The notes under the pieces are model-generated. The model worked only from the letters and a program-made list of their open reading frames with translations. It was not told where the DNA came from and made no database searches. Positions 29,127-38,632 of a DNA stretch of 41,416 nt are shown here, one piece after another. Origin of the DNA: Anaerolineae bacterium (lineage in GTDB: Bacteria > Chloroflexota > Anaerolineae > Anaerolineales > UBA11858); assembly GCA_011176615.1 (NCBI GenBank), contig DUEG01000015.1:1-41416 (forward strand). The letters are read 5' to 3'. Each line of letters starts with the position of its first letter. The stretch's first letter is position 1. Both the position numbers and the translations under genes were made by a program.

Positions 29127-30530
29127 TTAAGGAAATTCCTTCTCTAACCATTCAATTGGATCAACTTGCACACCCCCAGCCCATACTTCCCAATGAAGAT
29201 GGGGTCCGGTAACACGCCCTGTTGAACCGACCTTCCCAATCAATTGCCCTGGCTTTACAATATCACCAACATTGACTAGCGTTTCGGATTGGTGCGCGTA
29301 TGCAGTGTAAACGCCCCAACCATGGTTGATAACCGTTGCATTTCCGTGAATAGTTGATTCCCCCACATATACAACAACCCCTTTTGCGGCGGCGAATATA
29401 TCATTTCCTACTTGCCCGCAAAAATCTAAACCAGTGTGAAAATATATATATGGACTGCCATTAAACGACCGTCGATTTCCAAATTTCGATGGCCAGCAAT
29501 GACTCAAATAATCTGCGACTGGACTCCGAAATTTCCCTTCCCAGATTCTTTCCGTGAGAGGTTGAAAAAGAGAATCCCAAAATTCATCTTCTTGGGTAGT
29601 AACATCATAGTCAACCGTTTCAGAATTAACAATTAAAGGTGGGTCAAACGGATAATTTCCATCCTGGACATAAACTGATTGTGTAAAATCAATCTCCGTT
29701 CCATTAACTAGCGTTGTCTTAATATTCAAGGGGTAAATCCCTGGTTCAAGCATTGCATGGACGCCCTGCAAAGCAACATAAGAATTTTCATCCAGTTTCC
29801 AAAAAGTGAGTTTATTTCCAACAAAATCGCCCTTTATATTATTTAGTGTTAGAGGCGTACTTATCAATATCACCATTGTTCGCCCTTGAATAACGGGCAT
29901 TTCTTTTAAGGCATAGTTAACTTCGGGAGTAAATGATTCTCTGTTGAAATTATTTTCAATTGATGGAAAATATAATACATCACCTGGCAGAACACTTTCC
30001 GAACTTAGCAAGGTATTAAATGACAACAGCGACCAAGGATCTACTCCTGCCTTCAACCCAACTTCTAAGAGCGTTTCACCTTTCTCCAAAATAGTCTTGG
30101 ATTCGGATGGCACATCCTTTACTTCATTATTCACCGGAATGATTAGAGAATATCCTGCGTAAACTTCACTAGGCGAAGTTAAATGATTGAGTCTTACCAA
30201 CTCTTGCTCAGAAATATTGAATTTCTCGCTAAGTTTGTGTATCGTTTCTCCAAATGCTACCTGGTATGTTTCCAGTACACCATCGACCCCTTCATACCCA
30301 GGTATTACAATCTTTGCTCCAACGTTTAGAAGGTTTGGGTTTTGTATCTGGTTATATGCTATCAAATCATTAATGGGCATTCGAAAACTTTTAGCAATAC
30401 TAAATAGCGTATCTCCCGATTGGACAATATAGACGGGTCCAGGCGGTAATTCTTCTTGCGCTCTAACTACTCTAAACGGGATAATGACAAGAAAAGATAA
30501 TAAAATAAGGCACAATCTGCGATTATTCAA
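29127..30530 (-). CDS. LysM-repeat M23-family peptidase
   Basis: N-term signal-like segment, LysM repeats (YIVQSGDTLFSIAKSFRMP..., YQVAFGETIHKLSEKF..., ILEKGETLLEVGLKAG), HTGLDF...HLHWE M23 metal ligands; TTG start overlapping the previous stop. Confidence 0.95.
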   Translation of the reverse strand: MNNRRLCLILLSFLVIIPFRVVRAQEELPPGPVYIVQSGDTLFSIAKSFRMPINDLIAYNQIQNPNLLNVGAKIVIPGYEGVDGVLETYQVAFGETIHKLSEKFNISEQELVRLNHLTSPSEVYAGYSLIIPVNNEVKDVPSESKTILEKGETLLEVGLKAGVDPWSLLSFNTLLSSESVLPGDVLYFPSIENNFNRESFTPEVNYALKEMPVIQGRTMVILISTPLTLNNIKGDFVGNKLTFWKLDENSYVALQGVHAMLEPGIYPLNIKTTLVNGTEIDFTQSVYVQDGNYPFDPPLIVNSETVDYDVTTQEDEFWDSLFQPLTERIWEGKFRSPVADYLSHCWPSKFGNRRSFNGSPYIYFHTGLDFCGQVGNDIFAAAKGVVVYVGESTIHGNATVINHGWGVYTAYAHQSETLVNVGDIVKPGQLIGKVGSTGRVTGPHLHWEVWAGGVQVDPIEWLEKEFP

Positions 30531-30885
30531 ATGAGATTATATCTCCGATATTAAATGAACTAAAACATTCTTCTGATAATTCTAATGTGTATAGAGCGGG
30601 TTTTTTGGGAATATAAATAGGCATCCAAGGTTTTGCTAATATAGTGTCCACAACTCGTTTTTTCTTGTCTAACCAGATGATAGTCAGGTTAGTAAAAACA
30701 AACATCATGTGGATAGCAGAATCCATTTTGCTCTCGCGTTTCTGTACCATAAGTAAACCCCTACTCTTAGGTACTGACTTGTAAAACATCAAACCCCGCA
30801 TCTTACATAAAAAATTCTCGCAGTATTTTACTTTGATATCTGCAATCTGCGGATTGTTAAGATTAGTTATTTTGATTTCTTCCAT
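30523..30885 (-). CDS. DUF192 family protein
   Basis: VKYCENFLCKMRGLMFYKSVPKSRGLLMVQKRESKMDSAIHMMFVFTNLTIIWLDKKKRVVDTILAKPW. Confidence 0.85.
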   Translation of the reverse strand: MEEIKITNLNNPQIADIKVKYCENFLCKMRGLMFYKSVPKSRGLLMVQKRESKMDSAIHMMFVFTNLTIIWLDKKKRVVDTILAKPWMPIYIPKKPALYTLELSEECFSSFNIGDIISFE

Positions 30886-30934
30886 TATCCAAACGAAACC
30901 CCCAAAATGGAGGTTATGTACTCATATTCTAGCA

Positions 30935-31351
30935 TTATAAATTAGTTACTTCGCTACTAGAATCAGCCTCTCCCTGAGAAAGTACTCTCTCCACGCTTTG
31001 AATTAATTCCTGAGGGCTAAAGGGCTTGGAAATATAATCGTTAACTTTTGCAATATGGAGACCTAATACCTTATCGATGGCTTGCGCCTTCGCTGTTACC
31101 ACAATCACGGGGATATCGTCTGTTGAAGAATCCGATTTCAACTGTTGGTATACGTCCCAACCATCCAAATCCGGCATCATTAAATCCAACAGAACAAGGT
31201 CTGGTTTTTGACTTTTAATTAAGTTTATGCCATTCCGCCCACCTGATGCCCCTGTAACTATATAACCCTTGCTCTCCAAGATCAACCGAACTAAGTCAAT
31301 CATCTCGGGTTCATCTTCCACATAAATAATATGTTTTTCTTCTTTTGGCAT
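30935..31351 (-). CDS. Single-domain CheY-like response regulator
   Basis: IIYVEDEPEMIDLVRLIL...PDLVLLDLMMPDLDGWDVYQQL...VVTAKAQ...ISKPFSPQEL. Confidence 0.95.
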   Translation of the reverse strand: MPKEEKHIIYVEDEPEMIDLVRLILESKGYIVTGASGGRNGINLIKSQKPDLVLLDLMMPDLDGWDVYQQLKSDSSTDDIPVIVVTAKAQAIDKVLGLHIAKVNDYISKPFSPQELIQSVERVLSQGEADSSSEVTNL

Positions 31352-31407
31352 CCATGCCTCCTGCAGCGCGAATTCGTTGATTTTAGTTTACCACAAGTAA
31401 TATTCCC

Positions 31408-31436
31408 TTGTCAGAGAACTATGGCTGGGCTATAAT
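31408..31436 (+). promoter_or_regulatory. Candidate sigma70-type promoter of efp
   Basis: TTGTCA (31408-31413), 17-nt spacer, TATAAT (31431-31436); about 80-nt leader before ATG 31522. Confidence 0.65.
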
Positions 31437-31521
31437 CACACGTCGTTACAAATATATTTGGATCAGCAATCCTCCATTTGGCGCGCCTCAAATAAATTAA
31501 ACTAGAAATAAAGGGAATATA

Positions 31522-32079
31522 ATGATTGACGTTAATGATCTAAGAAAAGGCATAACATTTGAGAAAGATAATGATATATATAAGGTTTTAGAGTATACAC
31601 ATCATAAACCGGGACGTGGTAAGGCAACAATCCGGGTCAAAGCAAGAAACCTGCGAAAAGGCACAACTCTAGACATGAGTTTTATCTCGGGTGACCGTGT
31701 TCAAGACATCCGGCTCGATCATCACAATGTTCAATATCTATACAAAGATGGCAATTCCTATATTTTCATGGACTTAGAAACCTATGAACAACCTTCAATT
31801 CCCAGCGATCTAATTGAAGATGTTGTGCCATATTTAAAAGAGGGGATGGAAGTTAAACTAACATTCTTCGGTAACGAACCACTTGATATTGATCTTCCTA
31901 CAACTATTGATCTAAAAGTTGTACGAGCGGAAGCATCTGCAAAAGGTGATACCGCTACAGGGGTAACTAAGAAAGTAGAGACTGAAACTGGATTAATCGT
32001 TGATGTTCCAGGTTTTGTAAAAGTTGATGACACTATTCGTGTTGATACTCGAAACGGGTCTTACGTTACTCGTGTTTAA
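31522..32079 (+). CDS. efp: Translation elongation factor P
   Basis: MIDVNDLRKGITFEKDNDIYKVLEYTHHKPGRGKATIRVKARNLRKGTTL...TRNGSYVTRV. Confidence 0.97.
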   Translation: MIDVNDLRKGITFEKDNDIYKVLEYTHHKPGRGKATIRVKARNLRKGTTLDMSFISGDRVQDIRLDHHNVQYLYKDGNSYIFMDLETYEQPSIPSDLIEDVVPYLKEGMEVKLTFFGNEPLDIDLPTTIDLKVVRAEASAKGDTATGVTKKVETETGLIVDVPGFVKVDDTIRVDTRNGSYVTRV

Positions 32080-32147
32080 ATTTTAGACTGTTTTTCTTCC
32101 TATTAAAACTGAAAGTCGCAAAGTCCATTTTTTCCATTATATTGACA

Positions 32148-32156
32148 TGCTATAAT
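32148..32156 (+). promoter_or_regulatory. Candidate extended -10 promoter (TGC TATAAT)
   Basis: TGCTATAAT ends 7 nt before ATG 32164; no SD visible. Confidence 0.45.
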
Positions 32157-32163
32157 TCCATAC

Positions 32164-32517
32164 ATGCGTACACCATCCGGTAAAGACTGCAAATTTTTTT
32201 ATGGTGATTATTTCAGAGGCCGTAATAAAGAAGAATGCAGATTATTTCTTGGTACACAATATGAATATCAATGGAACGCTAATTTATGTCTCACTTGTCC
32301 AGTACCAGATATTTTGCTAGCAAATGCTTGTGAGCACATGATCCTCACAGGGAAAATAGTGAAACCGTTTTTCATATTGAAAGCAAGAGTCGAAATTTCA
32401 GCATTCTGTAACAAAACCAAGCAAGTTGTTGATAAACCATATATCGGCTGTGGTGAATGCCATTCACTTCCATCAATCTTCAATAAGGCGAACGATGACT
32501 CTTACAATACTGATTGA
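32164..32517 (+). CDS. Eight-cysteine small protein, putative metal-binding (hypothetical)
   Basis: DCKFFYGDYFRGRNKEEC...CLTCPVPDILLANAC...FC...GCGECH; overlaps the HAD gene start. Confidence 0.7.
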   Translation: MRTPSGKDCKFFYGDYFRGRNKEECRLFLGTQYEYQWNANLCLTCPVPDILLANACEHMILTGKIVKPFFILKARVEISAFCNKTKQVVDKPYIGCGECHSLPSIFNKANDDSYNTD

Positions 32518-33703
32518 TCTTGACGATACATTACTTGATAATGATATGGGGGTTTTCCTTCCTAATTACCTGAATACCCTAGGGAACTTCATGGCTTCTA
32601 CAATTGACCCCAATATCCTCTCCTCTGCATTAAGAAGAGGAACAAGCAAGATGTTTGAAAACAATTCGATTGACCGAACCCTTAAAAGTGTCTTCAACGA
32701 TTTTTTCTATAGTAACATCGACTTTAAGGAAGACCAAATTGGAAACTTAATTAATGATTTCTACAAAAACGAATTCCCAAAATTAAAAAACATAACAAAA
32801 CCAATTCCCGAGGCTAAAACATTTATCGATCGTGCTCTTGAGCGTAAATATCGGATTGGAATTGCTACCAACCCTTTATTCCCGCGCACAGCCATTATCC
32901 AGCGCCTTCAATGGGCAGGTTTGGACTCGAATAAATATGATTTCGCCCTAATTCCATCGTACGCAGATTTTCATTTTGCAAAACCAAACCCTGCATATTT
33001 TGCAGAGTTTATTTCAAGAATAGGCTGGCCAGAAGATCCTATCATCATGATAGGCAATGATCCCGAACATGATATCCAAGGCGCCAAAAACTTCGGAATA
33101 CCTGCTTTCCAAATAATCAAACACGACATAAGCACAAAATCCAACCTCACAAAAAGATATGGACAAGGGAGTATCAATTCTGTATTTGATTGGATTGATC
33201 GATTCAATGTTAAAGACTTGTCCCCAAATTTCGAAAAACGAACTTCAATCATTGCACAACTTAAAGGAATCCCCGCAGCAATTGACACGATTTATAATCA
33301 AACCAATACTTCTTCTTGGAATGCGCACCCCAATAAAAACGAACGGGGATTGCTTGAAATTTTATGCCATGTCAGAGACGTTGAAAAAGAAGTAAATATT
33401 CCACGCATCAAAAAAATCTTAAATGAGACTAACCCCTTCATCTCTGAGACCGACATAGATCAATGGCTTGAAACAAGGAAATATCAAGAACAAAACAAGC
33501 ATTCTGCACTCCCTGAATACTTAAATGCTCGCAAGGAAACCATCGCATTAATTGAGAATATGTCAGACTTAGATTGGAAACGACCTGCTAATCATGCTTT
33601 ACTTGGCACAACTTCATTGCACGAACTTATCCGAATGATAAATCAACATGACCGTCTTATTATTCGTCAGATTCATCAAGTAATCACGGAACCAACCAAC
33701 TAA
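32495..33703 (+). CDS. HAD-family hydrolase with C-terminal DinB-like domain
   Basis: ILIDLDDTLLDND (motif I), GIATNP, KPNPAYF, MIGNDPEHDIQGAKNFGIP; C-term DinB-like four-helix pattern. Start ATG 32495 (MTLTILID). Confidence 0.88.
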   Translation: MTLTILIDLDDTLLDNDMGVFLPNYLNTLGNFMASTIDPNILSSALRRGTSKMFENNSIDRTLKSVFNDFFYSNIDFKEDQIGNLINDFYKNEFPKLKNITKPIPEAKTFIDRALERKYRIGIATNPLFPRTAIIQRLQWAGLDSNKYDFALIPSYADFHFAKPNPAYFAEFISRIGWPEDPIIMIGNDPEHDIQGAKNFGIPAFQIIKHDISTKSNLTKRYGQGSINSVFDWIDRFNVKDLSPNFEKRTSIIAQLKGIPAAIDTIYNQTNTSSWNAHPNKNERGLLEILCHVRDVEKEVNIPRIKKILNETNPFISETDIDQWLETRKYQEQNKHSALPEYLNARKETIALIENMSDLDWKRPANHALLGTTSLHELIRMINQHDRLIIRQIHQVITEPTN

Positions 33704-33719
33704 TATTCAGTTGATAGTA

Positions 33720-33755
33720 TAAAAATCCCCAGAGTCATTATCCTTCTCCGGGGAT
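33720..33755 (-). terminator. Intrinsic terminator for the minus-strand LysM gene
   Basis: atcccc...ggggat; on the minus strand the stem is followed by TTTTTA. Confidence 0.6.
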
Positions 33756-33774
33756 CGCGTATCTTTAAAAGTAA

Positions 33775-34161
33775 TTACCTCTTAAAATCAGGAATAATCA
33801 GTTCCATACCAGGTCGTATGATATTTGGATTGTCCCCAATAATTTCCTTATTTGCTTCATAAATAATCATCCATTTGTCTTTCGCCGCCGAACCGTAATA
33901 CTTCAATGAAATATGGCTTAAGGTTTCGTCTGATTGAACAACATGCTTCCTGGCTTTCTTTTGTGCTTTTGCTAATTCTTTTACTTTCCTTAGTTTGTCT
34001 ACTGAAATTTCCTGTCCGGGTCTACCTGACATCGGCTTTCCCTTATTAACTCTTTCTGATGGGTTAGGACTACCTTCTTTGCCATCTTGCCCACTTGCAT
34101 GCGATTTCATAAGTCCTTTTGCTCTATCAAATAAATCTTTATCTTTGATATTTGCTGTCAT
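33775..34161 (-). CDS. LysM-domain protein
   Basis: C-term HVVQSDETLSHISLKYYGSAAKDKWMIIYEANKEIIGDNPNIIRPGMELIIP. Confidence 0.88.
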   Translation of the reverse strand: MTANIKDKDLFDRAKGLMKSHASGQDGKEGSPNPSERVNKGKPMSGRPGQEISVDKLRKVKELAKAQKKARKHVVQSDETLSHISLKYYGSAAKDKWMIIYEANKEIIGDNPNIIRPGMELIIPDFKR

Positions 34162-34195
34162 ACTTTCCTCTATTATTAGTGATGCTTATCTGTAA

Positions 34196-34411
34196 TTATT
34201 TGTCTGTTTTATTAAAAAACCCACCAAGTCCCTTAGCAATATTCTCTATCGTGTCAATTGTTTGCTCATTATCTAAAAAACCTTGCAGATTTCCACCAAT
34301 TGGGGATGGCAACTTGTCATCCAGATAATTCAACACGGTCACGACCACTTTTTTCGCTAACTCTTCTGATATATCCGTTTTCTCAACAACTACTTTAATT
34401 ATTTCGTCCAT
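34196..34411 (-). CDS. Small helical hypothetical protein
   Basis: 71-aa ORF MDEIIKVVVEKTDISEELAKKVVVTVLNYLDDKLP..., co-directional with LysM gene. Confidence 0.7.
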   Translation of the reverse strand: MDEIIKVVVEKTDISEELAKKVVVTVLNYLDDKLPSPIGGNLQGFLDNEQTIDTIENIAKGLGGFFNKTDK

Positions 34412-34505
34412 TTAATTGATCCTCCTTTTTTTGAAAAAACATTCCAACATAAAAATGCTATAATCATTCGAAAAAACTCTCCTTTTTTCTTTTTGTGAGG
34501 ATTCT

Positions 34506-35300
34506 GTGGATAATACTCTTGTATTTCGTAACCATCTGACATTAATTACAGGTTCAGGAAGAGGTATCGGTAAAGAAATTGCAATCCACTTTGCAAAAAA
34601 TGGATCAGATATAGTAATAAACTTTTTCCGAAATCGAAAACCCGCGGAAGAAACAGCCAAGATAATTCACGATCTTGGAAGAAAAGTATGCCTGGTTAAA
34701 GCAAATATTGGCGATATTGATGAATTAAACCACCTATTTGATATAGTTGAAACGAAATTCGGCTATCTCGATAATTTTATTCACAATGCTGCTTCTGGTT
34801 ATAACCGCCCAGCACTTGAACAACGCGGAAAAGGTTGGGACTGGACAATGAACATTAACGCTCGCTCTCTTCTTTTTGCAGCACAACGAGCCGTTCCTTT
34901 AATGAAAAAACGAGGTGGGGGTGCTATCGTAAGCATATCAAGCCCCGGTTCTTCTAGGGTTATTCCTGACTATATCGTTGTCGGTGCCAGCAAGGCTGCG
35001 CTAGAATCCATTACGCGGTATTTAGCAATTGAACTCGCTCAATATAAAATAGTTGTCAATGCAGTATCCCCGGGCATTGTCCTCACGGATGCCTTAAAAC
35101 ATTTTAATCTAATCAGAAAAGAAGAGGATTTGATTACAAAAGTCAGAAAGTTAACGCCTGCAGGTCGCCTTGTAACCCCAAACGACATTGCTGAAGCCGT
35201 TTCATTTTTATGTTCCCCGGCGGCTTATATGATTCGAGGACAAACACTCGTCGTAGATGGCGGCTACACCCTACCATTGACTAGTGTAACCAACGAATAA
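34506..35300 (+). CDS. SDR-family oxidoreductase, FabL-like enoyl-ACP reductase III
   Basis: TGSGRGIGKEIA, HNAASGYNRPALEQRGKGWDWTMNIN, Y-X6-K (YIVVGASK), TDALKHF; GTG start, TGCTATAAT at 34456-34464 upstream. Confidence 0.88.
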   Translation: MDNTLVFRNHLTLITGSGRGIGKEIAIHFAKNGSDIVINFFRNRKPAEETAKIIHDLGRKVCLVKANIGDIDELNHLFDIVETKFGYLDNFIHNAASGYNRPALEQRGKGWDWTMNINARSLLFAAQRAVPLMKKRGGGAIVSISSPGSSRVIPDYIVVGASKAALESITRYLAIELAQYKIVVNAVSPGIVLTDALKHFNLIRKEEDLITKVRKLTPAGRLVTPNDIAEAVSFLCSPAAYMIRGQTLVVDGGYTLPLTSVTNE

Positions 35301-35512
35301 TTCTCCTTTCTCCTATTCATTGTTTAACTATTACAACTGTAAATTTCATGATCAATATTGTTGATAAATTCCGCCCTGCAATAAAAGATATGGATTTTCT
35401 CTTAAACTTTCAATTATTCAAAAGCAGAAGACTCCTAACTAATTATTTACAAAATATCATCATCTATTCAAAAAATTTGTAACTATTTATCACAAATTTA
35501 TTATTTCCTTAG

Positions 35513-36145
35513 TCACACCCCAACCAACACCGCTCGGGCAGGAGCCCCATCCGCACCACTTATTTTTAATGGTAAGCAATAAAGCGTATAGCGCCCCTGA
35601 GAAACTTCAGACAGATCTAATCCTTCAATTACAATTACGCCTGCACCCAACAAAATTTGATGAACAGGCTTGGTATTTTTATAAGGAGAAACAGAAAGAT
35701 AATCAACACCCACGACTTTAACACCACGTTTAACCAGATAAGTTGCTGCATCTGGACTTAATGCCACATAATCTGTATGGAAATCTTTATCCCCTTTTGC
35801 CCAAAAATCAGAATTCTTCGTTTTAAACAAGATTCGGCGTGTTCTAGGAGGAATGTCTGCCGTTTTTAATAATTCAGCAGTTATTATGTCAGCATTAGGA
35901 AAACATTTAACATAGGCTCTTCCCATTAAGGTTTTCACAGGAACTTTATCCACAGTCATTGCCCCATTAATAAAGTGATGCGGTGCATCAATATGTGTTC
36001 CTGTGTGAGCAGACATTGACAACTGTGTAATATTCGATTCTTCTCCATTAGAGATAGAACTAATTTTTTCTAAATGCACACGTGGATCGCCAGGCCAAGT
36101 TGGCATTGTCCCTGCGATTGTTAAAGTAATATCATATATGTTCAT
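35513..36145 (-). CDS. Cyclase family protein (kynurenine formamidase-like)
   Basis: YDITLTIAGTMPTWPGDP, MSAHTGTHIDAPHHF, DYVALSPDAATYLVKRGVKVVGVDYLSVSP. Confidence 0.92.
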   Translation of the reverse strand: MNIYDITLTIAGTMPTWPGDPRVHLEKISSISNGEESNITQLSMSAHTGTHIDAPHHFINGAMTVDKVPVKTLMGRAYVKCFPNADIITAELLKTADIPPRTRRILFKTKNSDFWAKGDKDFHTDYVALSPDAATYLVKRGVKVVGVDYLSVSPYKNTKPVHQILLGAGVIVIEGLDLSEVSQGRYTLYCLPLKISGADGAPARAVLVGV

Positions 36146-36297
36146 ATTGCTCCTTCCTAACTCTTAAAAAAAGTATATATCATCGTATAAAAATAATCAA
36201 ATACAATTTATATTGTTATTCCCAATGAGCAATCCACATGTATTTAATTACCCCTTTAATTTGCCTCCCTGATCGTCAAAGTTATCAAAAACCACTC

Positions 36298-37233
36298 CTA
36301 TGACTTCTTTACAATATTCTGGATCAGAACACGTCTCCAATTCTCGCCTACCAGGTAATCCAAACGCTTTGAAAACCTAGATGGCATTAGGTTAAGTAAT
36401 CTCGGTATCGTGTCAAGTGAACAAGTCCTGTTTGTTGCTAAATAATCTAACCAATAAACAGACACTGGCGCCGTAGGTAGTAAAGATTCAATTAAAACCG
36501 TAATCATACGCAACAAAGGTGGACTAACCGAAACCATCATCCTATTCGTGCCTAATTTTCCCAAGATTAATTTTACGACCTCATGATAATTTAAAAATTC
36601 AGGGCCTCCCAATTCAATCATTTTATTTGAAATATCACGATTTTCCAATGCCCACACCAAACACTTAACCAAATCTTCTACCCAAAGCGGTTGAATCAGA
36701 ATATCACCTTTTCCAGGCATAAAAAAAATAATGGGAACTGCTTTAATTATTTGCGCAATGGAAGTTGTAAACCCGTCGCCCTTTCCAAAAACAATTGACG
36801 TCCTAAATATTGTGTATGGGATTTTGCTCTTTCTAATATATTCCTCTGCAATCGCTTTTGCCTTAAATACTGGGTATGCTGAAGCGCGGTCTGCCCCAAT
36901 ATGACTTAGATAGAATATTTTCTTTACATTCGCATCCTCTGCAGCGTGGATGATTGCTCTTGTCCCCTCAACATCCACTTTTAGCAGGTTTTCTTTGATT
37001 CCTTGTCTCTCTATACCAACAAGATGGAAAACCGTGTCTACGTCGACCATGGCTGCTCTTAACCCCCTTTCATCCTGAAGGCTTGCAACAGCAACATTTA
37101 CTTTAACGCCATGTGGTAATCGTGGAGATTTTTTTGAAGGACGAATCAATACCCTGACAGGATACCCTGCCTCAACCAAGGTCCTGATTAAAGCCTTTCC
37201 AATAAATCCTGTTCCACCAGTAACAAGGATCAT
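36298..37233 (-). CDS. NAD(P)-binding NAD-dependent epimerase/NmrA-like (NDUFA9-type)
   Basis: MILVTGGTGFIGKALIRTLVEAGYPVRVLIR; YPVFKAKAIAEEYIRKSKIPYTIFRTSIVFG. Confidence 0.92.
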   Translation of the reverse strand: MILVTGGTGFIGKALIRTLVEAGYPVRVLIRPSKKSPRLPHGVKVNVAVASLQDERGLRAAMVDVDTVFHLVGIERQGIKENLLKVDVEGTRAIIHAAEDANVKKIFYLSHIGADRASAYPVFKAKAIAEEYIRKSKIPYTIFRTSIVFGKGDGFTTSIAQIIKAVPIIFFMPGKGDILIQPLWVEDLVKCLVWALENRDISNKMIELGGPEFLNYHEVVKLILGKLGTNRMMVSVSPPLLRMITVLIESLLPTAPVSVYWLDYLATNRTCSLDTIPRLLNLMPSRFSKRLDYLVGENWRRVLIQNIVKKS

Positions 37234-37366
37234 AAAACACTCACGCTAATTGGATAAATACATTTCTACCCAAGATTTACTGGATTATAGCATGTCACAA
37301 ATTGGCATATCTCTTGCATCATCATAGACCATAATTCAATAATTTTCTAAAAAATGAAGGCAAATC

Positions 37367-38605
37367 ATGGAAAGACTTGGATTCCACTATTATCCAGACA
37401 CAAATCATTATCGCCAAAGCGATTTAAATAAATGGTTACCCGAATTAATTAACCTTGGTGCATCATGGTTAGTAATGCATGCGCCCTATAAGAGAGCAAT
37501 ACCTGAATTCTTTATAAAAGGATTGATCAAATCAGGCATAAATCCTATCCTTCAATATAATATGAAAATTGATCAATCGAGCAATACAGATGATTTCAAT
37601 GTAATTCTACACGCCTATGCGAAGTGGGGAGTGAAAAATATAATTTTTTTTGATCGTCCCAATATGCAGGCGAGTTGGTCTCCATCTCTTTGGCTCAAAT
37701 ACGACCCAGTCGATAAATTCCTGGACATCTTCGCACCTTTAGCGAAGCAACTGATTAGCCATAAAATTACACCCCTTTTCCCACCATTGGAACCAGGCGG
37801 TGACTATTGGGACACAGCATTTCTAAGATCGGCTCTTCAGGGTTTATCACGCCGAGGCGAGAAGGATATCTTGGACAAATTAGTCATCACTTGTTATTCA
37901 TCTCCGAGATCAAAACCATTGAACTGGGGCGCCGGCGGACAAGAACGTTGGCCCGATTCTCGTCCTTATTCGAAATCAGCCAAAGGTCAGGATCATTTCG
38001 GATTTCGAATTTTCGATTGGTATATAACAATAGTCAAAGCAGTATTAATGGAAACCAAACCCGTCTTTTTATTGGGTCTTAATGGGGAAGGTTATAGAAA
38101 GCAGAGTAATCCGTACCTAGATATCGCAAAACTATTAGCATATGAAGAATTAAAAGATGTAGATCCACTCCCTAACGAGATTATTGGTGGCGCGTTTGAA
38201 CTTCCCCAATTCACTAAAAATCAAGAAATTTATTCCAAGAATATTTCAACCTTAAACGAAGAAAAAATTATCAAATCAATAAAAGAATGGATCATTGAAC
38301 GAGATAGGTCGTCCAGCAAGGAACCCATTTCCACATTTAGAATTAAACATTACCTGCTCCTCCCCACTTATGATTGGGGTATTGCAGATTGGCATCTCGA
38401 TGTAATTCGTCCCTATGTAAAAAAATATAAACCTACAATTGGATATTCATTAATCGAAGCGTCTCACGCTCAACGCGTTACCGTTATTGGCGGTAATCAA
38501 CTATTTCCAGAAGAAGAATTAAGAAAACTTCGTAATAATGGCGTTGTTGTAGAGCGAATCGAAGGGGACGGTACAGAAATTGCAACAGTATTAGCAAAAC
38601 ATTAA
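37367..38605 (+). CDS. Hypothetical protein, possible TIM-barrel/glycosidase-like fold
   Basis: 412-aa ORF; GFHYYPD, WLVMHAPYKRAIPEFFIKGLIKSGINPILQYN, periodic beta/alpha pattern. Confidence 0.7.
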   Translation: MERLGFHYYPDTNHYRQSDLNKWLPELINLGASWLVMHAPYKRAIPEFFIKGLIKSGINPILQYNMKIDQSSNTDDFNVILHAYAKWGVKNIIFFDRPNMQASWSPSLWLKYDPVDKFLDIFAPLAKQLISHKITPLFPPLEPGGDYWDTAFLRSALQGLSRRGEKDILDKLVITCYSSPRSKPLNWGAGGQERWPDSRPYSKSAKGQDHFGFRIFDWYITIVKAVLMETKPVFLLGLNGEGYRKQSNPYLDIAKLLAYEELKDVDPLPNEIIGGAFELPQFTKNQEIYSKNISTLNEEKIIKSIKEWIIERDRSSSKEPISTFRIKHYLLLPTYDWGIADWHLDVIRPYVKKYKPTIGYSLIEASHAQRVTVIGGNQLFPEEELRKLRNNGVVVERIEGDGTEIATVLAKH

Positions 38606-38632
38606 TTGGTCATTTTATCAAAGAGGAAAGCC

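Noticed and set aside
32426-32494. Track start of the HAD-DinB gene at 32426
   Set aside because: The upstream part overlaps the 8-Cys gene out of frame and is not HAD-like; MTLTILIDLDDT at 32495 is the natural start.
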